From Sternotherus odoratus (taxonomy: Eukaryota > Chordata > Testudines > Kinosternidae), in the NCBI GenBank assembly GCA_032164245.1, contig JAVMKO010000004.1, forward strand, positions 33,519,626-33,583,625: DNA of 64,000 bases, written 5' to 3'. A program made the position numbers and the translations under genes. This document shows, piece after piece, positions 11,637-22,170 of this stretch (positions are counted from its first letter, which is position 1; the number at the start of each line of letters is the position of its first letter). The notes under the pieces are model-generated. The model was given only the letters and a program-made list of their open reading frames with translations. It ran no database searches and had not been told where the DNA came from.

Positions 11637-12141
11637 AAAAAACAAAACAAAACAAAAAAAAACCCCTGCTACCACGGCTAAACAGAGTAAAAAGTCAGTT
11701 AGAAACCAAAAAAAAGCATCTTTTAGACATTGGAAGTCAAATCCTACTGAAGAAAATAGAAAGGGCCAAACTCCGGCCAGGCAGGTATAAGATATAACTA
11801 GACTGGCTAAAAAAGAATTTGAAGAGCAACTAAAAAAGGTTAAAAAAAATAGCTTTGTTAGCATATCAGAAGCAGAAACCCTGTCAAACAATCAGTGAGA
11901 AGAATGTGATGGCAATTCCTTCATCTGAGCCATTCTTTTACAGTTTACAAATCTGAGGAACTGTCCCTGATTGCTGTGTCAGAAGAGGTTTTAAAACAAA
12001 TTGGTAAATTAAACAGTAACAAATCACCAGGACAAAGTCACCCAAGAGTTCTGAAGGAACTCAAATATTAAGTTGCACAACTGTGGTATGTAACCTATTG
12101 CTTAAATCAGTCTCTGTATAAGATGACTGTAATACTGATTT

Positions 12142-12161
12142 AAAAAAAAAAAAAAAAAAAA
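12142..12161 (+). repeat. Poly-A run, 20 bases
   Basis: Uninterrupted A run inside the CR1. It is an expansion of a short A tract, since CR1 homology continues on both sides. Confidence 0.9.
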
Positions 12162-12566
12162 GGCTCCAGAGGCAATCCTGGAAATTACAGGGCAGTTTGC
12201 CTAATTTCAGTACCAGGCATATTGGTTGAAACTATAGTAAAGAACAGATTGGTCAGACACAGATGAACATGATTTGCTGGGGAAGAGCCAACACAACTTT
12301 TGTAAAAGGAAATAATGCCTCACTAATCTGTTAGAACAACTTGATGGAGTCTAAAACAGGTGGATAAGGATGACCCACTGCATATAGTATATTTTGGACT
12401 TTTGGAAAGCTTTTGGCAAGATCTCTCACCAAGGACTCTTAAGCAAAGTAAGCAGTCATGGGATAAGAGGATACATTCTCCCATAAATCATTAACTGGTT
12501 AAAAAAAAGATAGGAAACAAAGGGCTGGAATAAACTTTCAGTTTTCACAATAGAGAGAAGTAGCAG

Positions 12567-12928
12567 CAGCAGAGGTGCTAAGTCCATGGGTTCTCCAGGG
12601 CTGGAGCACCCATGGGGAAAAGTTGGTGGGTGTTCCACACCCACCAGCAGTCAAGCTGCTCCCCTCCTTCTCCCGCTTTCCCTCAAGCACCCGCATCTCT
12701 GCTCCTCTCTCTCCCTCCTTGTACTTCCCACCCACCCATTGCTTAACAACTGGACTTTCCAGGAGGGACGAGGAGGAGCAGGGACATGACGTACTCAAGG
12801 GATGAGGTGGAGAAGAGGCAGGGCAAGGACAAGGACTTGGGGAAAGAGGGTGAGGTGAGGGTGTAGCAGGGCCAGGGCTAGGGGGAGGGTCAAGCACCCA
12901 CCAGGCAGAGGGGAAGTCTGCACCTATG
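12567..12928. mobile_element. hAT-like MITE inserted in CR1
   Basis: The left end contains CAGAGGTGCTAAGTCCATGG and the right end, read on the other strand, CATAGGTGCAGACTTCCCC. The flanks AGTAGCAG (12559-12566) and AGTAGCAT (12929-12936) match at 7 of 8 bases, as expected for an 8-bp hAT target duplication. The sub-terminal GGAGCACCCATGGGG and GTGGGTGTTCCACACCCACC blocks are typical of a turtle family I recognise. The interior is pyrimidine- then purine-rich and non-coding. The frames over it are low-complexity Pro/Ser. Confidence 0.75.
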
Positions 12929-13060
12929 AGTAGCATGGTCCCTTACAGATCTATAGTGGAACCAGCACTGTTCAACATGTTCCTTAATGACCTAGAAAGA
13001 GGTGTAAACAGTGAGGTGGCAAAGTTTGCCAATGATACAAAATGAAGCTGGTGGCAGACG

Positions 13061-13310
13061 AATGGAGGAAATGAGGATGAGAGTCACAAGCAGGTCCATG
13101 GAGAATTTTGCAGAAAAGAAGGGAAAAATCTTTTAATCAATGGGGAGCAAGTGGAGCTGTTTAATGATCGTGGTGAAGTGTCTATACTACTCCGTGTGTG
13201 AAAGAAGGCTTGAACTTGAGCCCATCAAAATTGGATTTTCCAGTTAGTGAAAAACTAAGTTTTCAGCATCTGGTTCCAATGCAAAACATACAGCCAGATA
13301 GTTCCTTGTC
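13061..13310. other. Short spacer, nothing recognised
   Basis: Past ~13060 CR1 similarity fades. No gene. Confidence 0.4.
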
Positions 13311-13605
13311 CCAAAATAGCCAGTAGCCCAGTGGTCAGGACTCTGACCTACAGTGCGGGGGTCTCTCACTAGGAGCTATTCCAATTTATATACTAATTAA
13401 ATATTAATTTGGCCAAAGAGAGAGAAAGTGACTAGGACTGACTCTGTAGTCTGCTGGTTTAGGACACATTGGGCCAGAGACACCCCAAATAGCCTGGTGG
13501 TTAAGACACTGGCTTCAGACATAGGGACTAAGATTTAAACCTGCATCCCTTGTGAGTGTCCTAACCACTAGGATATTGATTATTCTAGGGTGGGAGTTTC
13601 TTTTT
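13311..13605. repeat. Inverted-arm repeat with tRNA-like words
   Basis: Arm one reads AATAGCCTGGTGGTTAAGAC (13489 on). Arm two on the opposite strand reads AATATCCTAGTGGTTAGGAC. They are near-perfect inverted copies about 100 bp apart. A related scrap, TAGCCCAGTGGTCAGGACTC, lies at ~13325. The words resemble a tRNA A box, and the family recurs at 20.75, 20.96 and 28.23 kb. Without a folded cloverleaf I do not call it a tRNA. Confidence 0.6.
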
Positions 13606-14740
13606 CCCTCCATCCTGCAACTGAGATTCTCAACAAAAGTTTAGTTGAAACAGATACAGTTCTGCAAAAAGATTTGGCTTTCATGAATTGGTATTTAGGC
13701 AAAAACCATTTAGTCAAAAAATTCCTGACCAGCTGTAGCAGGCACTGATTTTCTGCACATTCTGGAGAGGGCGAATTTGGGAGTTTGTAGAGAAAGGAGT
13801 CACAATTGGCAAGCAAGTTGAAGGAAAAATGATGCACATGGCTCTGAGAAGAGCTGGTGGTTTATAGGAGCAGTTCTGCAGAGATGATGATAGGCATATT
13901 TGTGGACAAGAGAAATGTGGGGAGAGACTAAAAATATGCAAGTTGCTCCACACCAATATTAGATATTTTAAGAATATTTGGCTTTTAAATGCAAGAGAAG
14001 CTGTGCTTTTTGTTGGCTTATAATGATGACCATTACTAGGAACACAAGCAGGAATTTATATTTAAGTTCTACATGCAGAGTAATATTTTAATCCCAATTG
14101 TTATTTGAACCCTTATAAAGCTTCTCATTGTCAACTCCTTGAGGCAATAATCAATATCCCAGACTTAATATACAAATCTAGTCAGAACACTGTTTACGTA
14201 CCTGACAAATGCAAGAGTCTCTTTCTGGTTGCAGAATACACCCAAAGCAAAAAAAACCAAACAGGATTATATTTAGCAATTATTGCAATTTAGGAGATAG
14301 TTCAAGCGCATCACTGACTCATCACAAGTGGGTTAGAGAAGGGGATTTCCTATTTAAGTACAACAGATGAACAATAAAATTAAAGCATTTGCAGCTAATA
14401 AAAAAAGGTTAGAAAAGATCCTTAATATTCTTTGTGGACGCACAAATCTTTACAGTACATAGGTGGCAACTTCTATTTCAAATAGCTATGAACTCTGCTA
14501 TTCTAAAACCAAAAGCATTCCCATAAAGCCGGCCATCATTCTAATGCCTAACTTAATCAAGCTCTGGCTGCCTTTGCCAGGAGAGAGCTAAGGCAGGGAT
14601 TCTCTGCAGTCTTTGGAGCACCTCAGGTTCTGGCATAGAAGAAGTCCTAGATTAACCATGCAGATATTTCACAAAAGATGTTCTGACATGACAATGGTTT
14701 TCGCTGCAGCAGTTGCATAAGGTAGTGGTAGAGAAGACCA
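13606..14740. other. Intergenic DNA, no gene seen
   Basis: No domain-bearing frame and no transposon recognised. Confidence 0.55.
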
Positions 14741-14742
14741 TA

Positions 14743-15063
14743 CAGTAAAACCTCCATTTAACGGACTAATTCGGGCGAGGGGGTGTCCGTTAAATCAAAA
14801 AGTCTGTTATTTAATAATAAAAAAAAATGAGCTGTCGGAGCAGCATCCCGCCCGCCACAGGGTCGGGGCGACAGCTCTGCAGCCCGCCTGCTGCCGGGAC
14901 CCAGGCGGCAGCCGGGAGCCATCAGCCAGCCCGCCCGCTGCCTGGACCCGGGCGGCAGCCGGGAGCCGGCAGCCAGCCTGCCAGAAATGGATCAGGAATG
15001 CATCAGACTTGCTCAGAAATTTTGTCCGTTGCATCCGAAGTCCGTTAAATCGAGGGTTTACTG
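14743..15063. mobile_element. Tigger/pogo-like MITE, 321 bp
   Basis: The left terminus reads CAGTAAAACCTCCATTTAAC and the right terminus on the opposite strand CAGTAAACCCTCGATTTAAC. TA flanks it on both sides (14741-14742, 15064-15065). A second inner pair of TCCGTTAAAT words strengthens the symmetry. The interior (14828-14990) is GC-rich and repetitive (GGCAGCCGGGAGCC twice). The 105- and 73-codon frames over it are compositional artefacts. Confidence 0.85.
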
Positions 15064-15065
15064 TA

Positions 15066-15405
15066 TTAAAGGACCTTGCCATTACCCAATATTTGGGCTC
15101 AAATCCATGAGTCAGTGAAACCAAATTTCAGTAAGTATGAAGGTCATTTTTGTAATTACTGTTTCTAGTAAGATGCGCTCCCACGTACAGTGTAGGTGGG
15201 AGGGAGGTTACGATCTACGTGGGAAGCTTCAACTGGAGGCTGTGTCAATGTGGGACTCCTTATGGTTTAAGAATGAGATTTTTTAAGTATATTAGTAATT
15301 AGGTAACTACTTTTCACTTCCAACACGCAGCTGGATGATGTTTCCAAAGAGTATTGGATCAGGAAATATCTGAAAAACTGCAAAAACTTATTTTGTATTA
15401 TTGAT
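15066..15405. other. Intergenic DNA, nothing seen
   Basis: No gene, repeat family or regulatory site recognised. Confidence 0.5.
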
Positions 15406-15600
15406 AGGGAGCACTCTAGTGGTCAGAGCACAGAATTGGGAGTTTCGAGATCAGTTCCTTGTTCTGCCACCTTGGGCAAGTGTTGTGTGACCGTTCTGTA
15501 CCTCAGTACAAGGTGAATGAGACTGCCCAAGGATATTATATTCACTTCTAGTTGTAAAGTCCTTTGAGAGCCTCACATGAAACAGAATATGGAAGGTGGA
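15406..15600 (+). mobile_element. MIR-type CORE SINE, decayed
   Basis: The order AGTGGTCAGAGCACAGAATT, then TTCTGCCACCTTGGGCAAGT, TGTGTGACC, TGTACCTCAGT and finally TAAAGTCCTTTGAGAGCC follows the MIR consensus: tRNA-derived head, core, and a tail with TGTAAAGC-like words. The tRNA-derived B box is blurred (TCGAGATCAGTTC). MIRs are ancient tRNA-derived SINEs shared across amniotes. No activity is expected. Confidence 0.7.
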
Positions 15601-17795
15601 GTACTAGCATTTTAGGTTTGAGATTTATACTGAATTTAGATATAGACTCAAAGAAAATTAGTGATTTTTAGGACTTACTAGTTGTATGGAGGCAGAGGGG
15701 ATGGAAAAAAAATAATCAATAGATTCAGCAAGAAGGAGTTCACCTCCCACTCTCTCCTCTCTTTTCTTTCTCCCCTGCCTTCTACTTTCCCCATAAACTG
15801 CTCATTGTAAAGAGATGGGAGGGTGAGATCACAGGTATGAGTAAGTCAGCCTGCTGTTCCTCTTCTATTAGGTTGGCAAAAGGAAATAATTTGGATAGCT
15901 CACTATTGAGTGGTAGGGCTGGGGTATCCAGAGGTGAGTACTGACTTGAGAGCAGTAGTAATACATGAAGATATTTCAAAGGTAAATTAATTAGTTTGAG
16001 CCTCTGTGCTTGTTCTACAATAGTGGCTGTTATTTTAATCCTTTCTTCAAGGCAGTTGAGCTGACCTGGCTATTTGGCAGCATCTCTCTAGGGGTAGTTT
16101 TGTTTCTATCAGTCTCTCCTGTGAACAGGAATGGCATGGTGCACAAACAATCCCATCTTTAATGGCGCCAAAGGTACATGTAGATGTCAGTTCTTGGCTC
16201 TGTAACTTAAGTATCTATTCCCTTTTCTGATTCTTGGATTTGGATGAAGTAACAGTGTCTGTCTACAATCTCTTTCTGCCTGGGATCACAATACTCAAAC
16301 ACCTTTATTACTCAAGGTAACAGTATTTCACTCCTCTCTCATCCTTCCCCTCGCCCATCTGATGATAAAAAAGCATTACTTTCATTTTCACATCTTTATC
16401 CCGCCCCCAACGCCCCATGGACAGATATGTATAGAGACTTAACTCTTGCTTCCACTGCTTCCCTGCTGGTGCAAGGTTTTTCATCTGAAAATCCAGCATT
16501 CCTGGTGGTCTGAGTCCCTCCATGCCTGTTAATCACACACTCTTCCCTTGCTGTGGGTCTCATTAAAATGACTGTTGCCACCATAGTTCATATACTATGT
16601 GCCGAGCAATAAAGTGAGGGCTCCATGTTCGTTAAACTAAACTGGCTTTTTATTAACAACTATTTACTAAGATGCTGCAACTGCAGCTGGCATTCCAGAC
16701 ATGTGCACACAGGCTGCTTCTTGGTATCTCCTCCAAACTCCATGTTGCTACATCCTGAATCTACTGTGACAGATACATGGATCATGGAGCTTTGATCTCC
16801 CTCCCAGTTACCCAGCTGCACCGATAGTACTTCTGAAAGGCAGTCTGTTTCTCTCATTATACCTGACTTACCCAAATGATTATGAATTAGTTGATGCCAT
16901 GTAGGCACAGCCACAAAATAGGGAGCAATGTAAAGCCACATAGCTGTGGCAGGGATGGTGCTTCTGAAAGCACAGCTACTGCTGGACCATCCCTGAGCAC
17001 AGGAAGTTCATACGGCACTGAACCTCAAGATGGGACATACTGTTACCTTACCTGTAGCCAGCCAGCTCCATGGGCCAGGTGGGGATGGGATGACAGACAG
17101 GGCCATTGCCCCTACCTTTTGCCTGCTCATCTCAGAGTATCGGACACCTTTGAGGACTGTGGTATTAGTTTCTCTTAGGATCAGAATGAAGAAGATCCAT
17201 GGTCCAAGGAGATGGTGGGCATGGCAGCAATGATGGTGAAGCTCACTTCAGTAGCCTTCATCTGGTTCCCCCGTGCTTTAAAAAAAAGTCTATGGACCCA
17301 AAATGAGAGAGTGATGGATAGAATATCCCATCCCCTCATTTTTGTCAGCCAATTTTGGTTCGTTAATTTTTGGTCCCACATTTTCTTATTATACAAAGCA
17401 CAATCATAACAGTACTTAAGTTACATCTGCAGGCCTTTTTGTTTAGACTAATTTAGCCTGTCTCACTTTCAAACCTTTTTCCCTATCAACATTTGATTTT
17501 ATAGGTTGTTGGGACATCTTTTGCATTTTTACATACTTTTTACAGTTGAGCTTACAATGAGAATACATTTTTCAGTCCACTTATCACATCAGAAAGGAAA
17601 CAGTTGTTTGCATTCCTGAGCTTTTTATTTATTAAGTTTACTATTTACATACAATGCTATTAATGGGTACAGTATATCAAGTACAGTATATTATCTGTTA
17701 TTGGACATAAGCAATGCTGAAGTCAGTTTTATAAACTAAATCTACCAAGGCTATGACTATTATTTCTATCATACCTCTTATATTAAGATTATGAA
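15601..17795. other. Intergenic DNA, no gene seen
   Basis: About 2.2 kb. Frames of 60-95 codons overlap on both strands at 16.3-17.4 kb but none has a recognisable domain or exon-like context. I see nothing to annotate. Confidence 0.5.
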
Positions 17796-17860
17796 GTCCT
17801 GAGAGACAAAGTGGGTAAGTGAATATCTTTTATTAGACCAACTTCTGTTGGAGACAACCC
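17796..17860 (+). repeat. Turtle-type repeat scrap
   Basis: The word AAGTGGGTAAGTGAATATCT, followed by TTTTATTAGACCAACTTCTG, matches my memory of a common turtle repeat (GGTGGGTGAGGTAATATCTTTTATTGGACCAACTTCTGTTGG). Class unknown to me. Confidence 0.5.
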
Positions 17861-18172
17861 CAAGTTTTTAGAACTAGTATTATTCTGGTCCTATGCAAAC
17901 CTGTCTTGTTTAGTTCTGGAAAATTAGTGATCTGTCAAATGACTCAGGGCAGAGAATTTATAACTTTAATAGCGTTAGAAAAAAATCACTGCTCTTTACA
18001 CAACAAAAATAGCAAAGGACAAGATTGAATCACTTGAAGTAGTGGTCAAAAGGTATTATTGCTGTGTTTAGGGGATAACAGCTGAGTAACTAGAAGGACA
18101 AGGCTTTCAAGTCTCAAAAAGGTTGAGAAAGATGTTTTCAGGCAGAGATTTCCATAATTATATTAAAGAAAG
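17861..18172. other. Intergenic spacer, nothing seen
   Basis: No feature supported in this stretch. Confidence 0.45.
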
Positions 18173-18180
18173 CATTACGG

Positions 18181-18386
18181 CAGAGATCCCTAATCTGTGG
18201 GGCATGCTGAATATTGGGAGGGGCGTGGCTAGGGCCTGAGCCAGCCCGCACAGTGGGGATGGAGGGAGGACCACCCAGGGCCACGGTCCTACCCTTACCC
18301 CATCCACATCCTCCATGCCCAGAGCTGGAGGGGGGGGGGGAGGGGGAAACAGGCGAGGTGAGAGGTAAAAAATGTGGGGACCACTG
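18181..18386. mobile_element. hAT-like MITE with 8-bp target duplication
   Basis: A 206-bp element. The left end reads CAGAGATCCCTAATCTGTGG and the right end on the other strand CAGTGGTCCCCACATTTTTT, the CAGNGGTCCCCAA type of hAT ends. Flanks CATTACGG (18173-18180) and CATTAGGG (18387-18394) differ at one base. The interior is GC-rich and non-coding, with an 11-base G run near 18331. Confidence 0.8.
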
Positions 18387-18394
18387 CATTAGGG

Positions 18395-20740
18395 GTTCTT
18401 CAAAAGTACATCAAGAAAACAAGTTTATTTTGAAGCTAGACAGCCTTTATTAACTAAAACAATGTGTTTTGTTTTTTTTAAAAAAGACACATAGTGGGGC
18501 AAATCAATCCATTCCAGGAATGAATTAGGTCAATAAATTAGTTCTGGTACGAACAGTGGACCAGATGCTGTGTTATGTAAACCAGCCCAACCCCATTGCA
18601 GTCAGTGGAGCAAGATTTAGTTACACCAGTGAAGAATCTGACCCATGGGTTTTAGTTGGGGATAATGGGGTAGTAAGCTAATTTTTATTTTCATGATCAA
18701 AGCACAAAAGCAATTTTGTTAATCTGTGAATGAAGAAAATGGTACTGAAATTTGGAAGTCATGTCCACAGAAACCAAACTCTCAAGTTTATTCATTTAGT
18801 AAATTGTCTGACTCTGTGTTTTTATATTGAAAGGGAATACTAAAATATTTTCCTCTTTTGTGAGAGGATACAGCACATACGCTTCACCATATATGCCATT
18901 AATGGGCATCCACTTTGGCCAAGCTTAGTTCTAAATCAGAATTCATTTTCTACAGTTTGTACCCATACCTAGTTTATTGTATCAAAGTTATTTCGCTTCA
19001 GTAACTTTTTTGTAGCATTGACTAAAAACAGAAAATACCATTTAGGAAACATGGAGAACAGTTTTGATACAGATTAGGGCAAGCCTTTAAAAAAAGCTGG
19101 ATCAAAAAGTTGTTTTAATCCTTCTGGATGAAAACAAGTTATCACTGATCACGTTTTAGTTCCCCTCCCTGCCTCCACTTAACCTCTTTCCCTCCTACTT
19201 TTCCTTTTCTTAAGCCACCATCACTTTGGGGGAAAAAATATTTTAAAAAATGGCTGAAAAAAGTGTAGGAAGGAAAGGAAGCTTTAAAAAAATCAAAGTC
19301 AAAATACCCCCAATTTAAAATATCACAACATGACTACAAACATCACTGCAAACAATATAAGATGTAGGGTTTTTTTTCCCTTCAAGATTTTATATTTAAG
19401 AACAAGACCATTTCCAGTGGGGAAAACAGTAGAAAAAAAATAAATAAACCAGTTCTATACTAGTCTAAAGACTGAACAGGAGAGAATCCAATTATTCATT
19501 GCCCCTTCAATATTCTCAATATCCTTAGTGGTAAATTGTCGAGAGGCTTTATGTTGTGTGCAGAGGCATATATCGTGTTGGTCAAAACTGCAGATACATC
19601 AATGACAAACCAATGCACAAATAAATTGGGATGGCATATTGGAGCATAATGTACCAGGCAATAGACTTTTTACTGCAATAGAAAATATAAGGTGTTTTGT
19701 TTTAAGAGAAAGTGTTTAGCTCATGTGATATTATTTTGCACTTGTTAATAATTAAATCTGAATCCTGTATCTGGAGATTTTGTCTCCTAAAGTGATCATT
19801 CTACAAGTTTTGCTGAAAGAACCTGAAAGTGTAAATAAAAATCAGAGTCTTTTTTCCATTTAAATCACTATGAAGAAGTGCTATGTCATCTTTCAATCCT
19901 GTTTTTATTCAATGGATGCTAAAAAGCACCTCAAACAACATATTTTAGGCATCACTTCTAGTAACTCAAACTACTTGTTCTTAAAGTGAGGTCAAGTCTG
20001 AAAAGCATTTCCTCTGTGCAAAACTTTGGTGATATAGAAGACTGAGTTGACTAAAATATACTGCTCCTCAATAATCCGCTGAGTAGGTTTCTTCTATAAC
20101 TCATTTTTATTTGTCACAGAACTGTTCTCCTAAAAACAAAAAACCACTCAGATGTGCCACATGATGTCACCAGAGACACATCAAAAATTTTATTTAGCTA
20201 ACAGCCTCTGCTGGCTTTGTTTCACCTTTGAGAACAAATGCTTTAGGGACAGATTTTTAATAAGAAGAAAGGCAGCTTATGGTCCAAGTGTAATTGTGAG
20301 CTTATCTTTGAGTATGCAGTTGTTCTTGAACTAAGAAACCAGATAATCATTTGCAGATTAAGTCATTCAAGGTATACACAGCATCTTGGAAAATGCAAAT
20401 GGAAGTACATCAAAGCACACTACACCACTTTTAGCACATGGTAGCATGCAGCCCATTGAGAAATGCAAGCTATATGCTATAGATTTACACCCCGGCTTGC
20501 CTGCACTAACTCTTCATGTTGACAAGTCCTATTAATGGGATCCAAAAAAAGCCAATATGCTGAGCAGGGAGTTAACAATTCCCACTTTAGGTAAGTTGAG
20601 GAGTTAAGGCCTTACCATGCCTCCCTGGAAATAGGTTCACATTTCTGCCTGGGATTCACAGCCCAGAATCTTGTCCTGGAGTAGATGCCTAAGCCAGATC
20701 AGCTCTTTCTTGCAAGGCAATGGTAGTACTGCAGCAGATA
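18395..20740. other. Intergenic DNA, no gene seen
   Basis: AT-rich. Only a decayed repeat scrap near 18550-18645 (ATTGCAGTCAGTGGAGCAAG, GTTACACCAGTGAAGAATCT) that resembles common old turtle/bird repeats. The rest shows no gene, RNA or transposon. Confidence 0.5.
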
Positions 20741-20743
20741 TAC

Positions 20744-21090
20744 CTGTATCCAATAGACCAATGGTTAGAGTACTCACTGGGACATGGGAGGCCTGGATTC
20801 AAATCCTCACTCTTAGGACTTCTATAAGAATTGGAGAAGGGACTGGAGCCAGCATCCCATTGTGCTTTAGAATCACTCACTTTCACTGGGCTAATGACTG
20901 TTTAAGTAGTTATACAAAGTGAAACAGCTTCAGTCGCAGTAATTGAGACTCCCACCCCAGAATAGCCCATAGTCCAGTGTTAGGGTACTCACTGGAGATC
21001 TGCGTTCAAACCCTTGCTCCACATCAGGCAGCAGTGATTTCAACTTGGTCTCCCACATCCAGAGGGAGAGTGCTCTAGCCACTTTCTCCC
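20744..21090. repeat. Two copies of the inverted-arm, tRNA-like repeat
   Basis: Copy one starts CAATAGACCAATGGTTAGAG and holds GGATTCAAATCC, a good match to the Pol III B box consensus. Copy two starts AATAGCCCATAGTCCAGTGT at ~20961 with GCGTTCAAACCC, and ends in GAGTGCTCTAGCCACTTTCT, the inverted partner arm. Same family as 13.3 and 28.2 kb. The upstream stretch from ~20640 (GATTCACAGCCCAGAATC) may belong to the same longer element. Confidence 0.55.
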
Positions 21091-22110
21091 TGGAGGCCTA
21101 ACTTCTTCCCAAATCAGTGACCCTCAGGTCCCCACTATGGATCCTTATTCCCAGTCTACCTCTAGGTCACCTACCTAAGGTTTGGCCTTTTCCTGGGTCT
21201 GGCCAGGAGCCAGCACTGCCTCTCCTTCTGCTGCCCTCTCCTTTAGGGCTCACAAACCTTCATGGTAATCACCCAACTCTGCCCCAGCTGATAACTCAAC
21301 CAAGACACCTGACCCCTAGCCAGTCATCTAGGGTAGCTGATCCCTAACAAGCGAGGCTGAGACCAGCTAGAACCTTGTTTGCTCCCAGTTGGAGTTTAGC
21401 ACCCAGTGCAAATGATCATTCTGAAACAGACTAATGCACCAGTACAGAGCATCACGTAAAAGTACCTGAGTAACTTACTGACATTAGTTCTTTTTTCTCT
21501 AGGGCTTTCCCTAATTCCCAGCCCAATTGAGAATTTACTTGCACAAGCATTCACAGAGAATTCTGTTGTTGAGTAAGTATTTCATTTTCAAGAGCATTTG
21601 TAATATAAATTAGTTGCATGTATATTTGTAAACTAGAGAGTGGAAGATCTATCCCGTGGTGTAGAAGCATGACTTTGTGTGGCTGATCTTTTGCTGTGCA
21701 GCAATGGGGCCACCTATGGTGTGAGATGTGCAACACCACAAAACTGAAGCAGGACAAGAGATTTACTCACATTTTGTCACACTTCAGAAAGAAAGTCTGC
21801 AACAAGGCACAGATTTAATGTGATTATTTTAGTCACTAAAATGTATTATATTCTCTTAACATTTGTTCTGAACCTGCAAGTTCTTTATAAGCCTTAAACA
21901 ATGCCCAAATCAGCTAATGGCAGCAGCAACACTCATGGAAATCCAGAGCTAGAGAAGACAGAAGGGGGTTAATAGAGTGGTTAAACTCTTCTTATCAAAC
22001 CTATGCAAATCATAGTACCATGTATCCCTCTGACACAGACTCACAAGACAGTGTCTGGATCTTATATATGTGCCATCCTTATCATCAAAGGATAAAGACA
22101 TTTTAGCCCA
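21091..22110. other. Intergenic DNA, no gene seen
   Basis: No feature supported. The 76-codon frame at 21.1-21.3 kb has no domain. Confidence 0.5.
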
Positions 22111-22113
22111 GAC

Positions 22114-22170
22114 TCTCAAAGATATTTAATCACCTCTCTCATTGATTTCAGGTGCTTAAATACCTTTGAG
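22114..22170. repeat. Short inverted repeat of a known repeat style
   Basis: CTCAAAGATATTTAATCACC (22114 on) mirrors GGTGCTTAAATACCTTTGAG (22151-22170) across an 18-base spacer. The flanking word GATCTGGGCC follows. I recognise this as a decayed copy of an abundant turtle repeat. Confidence 0.6.

Larger units (their letters stand above)
11640..13060 (+). mobile_element. CR1 LINE ORF2 remnant, plus strand
   Basis: Plus-strand translation (frames shift) gives, in order, RLAKKEFEEQLKK at ~11800-11840, VSEEVLKQIGKLN and NKSPGQSHPRVLKELK at ~11970-12070, and a GNYRAVCLISVPG-like block at ~12180-12215. It ends with LFNMFLNDLERGVNSEVAKF at ~12970-13030. This is the linker and the RT core of CR1 ORF2. 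The catalytic F-A-D-D site reads F-A-N-D in this copy, and stops interrupt it, so it is dead. A 20-A run (12142-12161) and a hAT-like MITE (12567-12928) interrupt it. Confidence 0.8.

Noticed and set aside
20744..20830. tRNA gene
   Set aside because: A and B box-like words are present but no cloverleaf can be drawn and the words lie in a dispersed inverted repeat.
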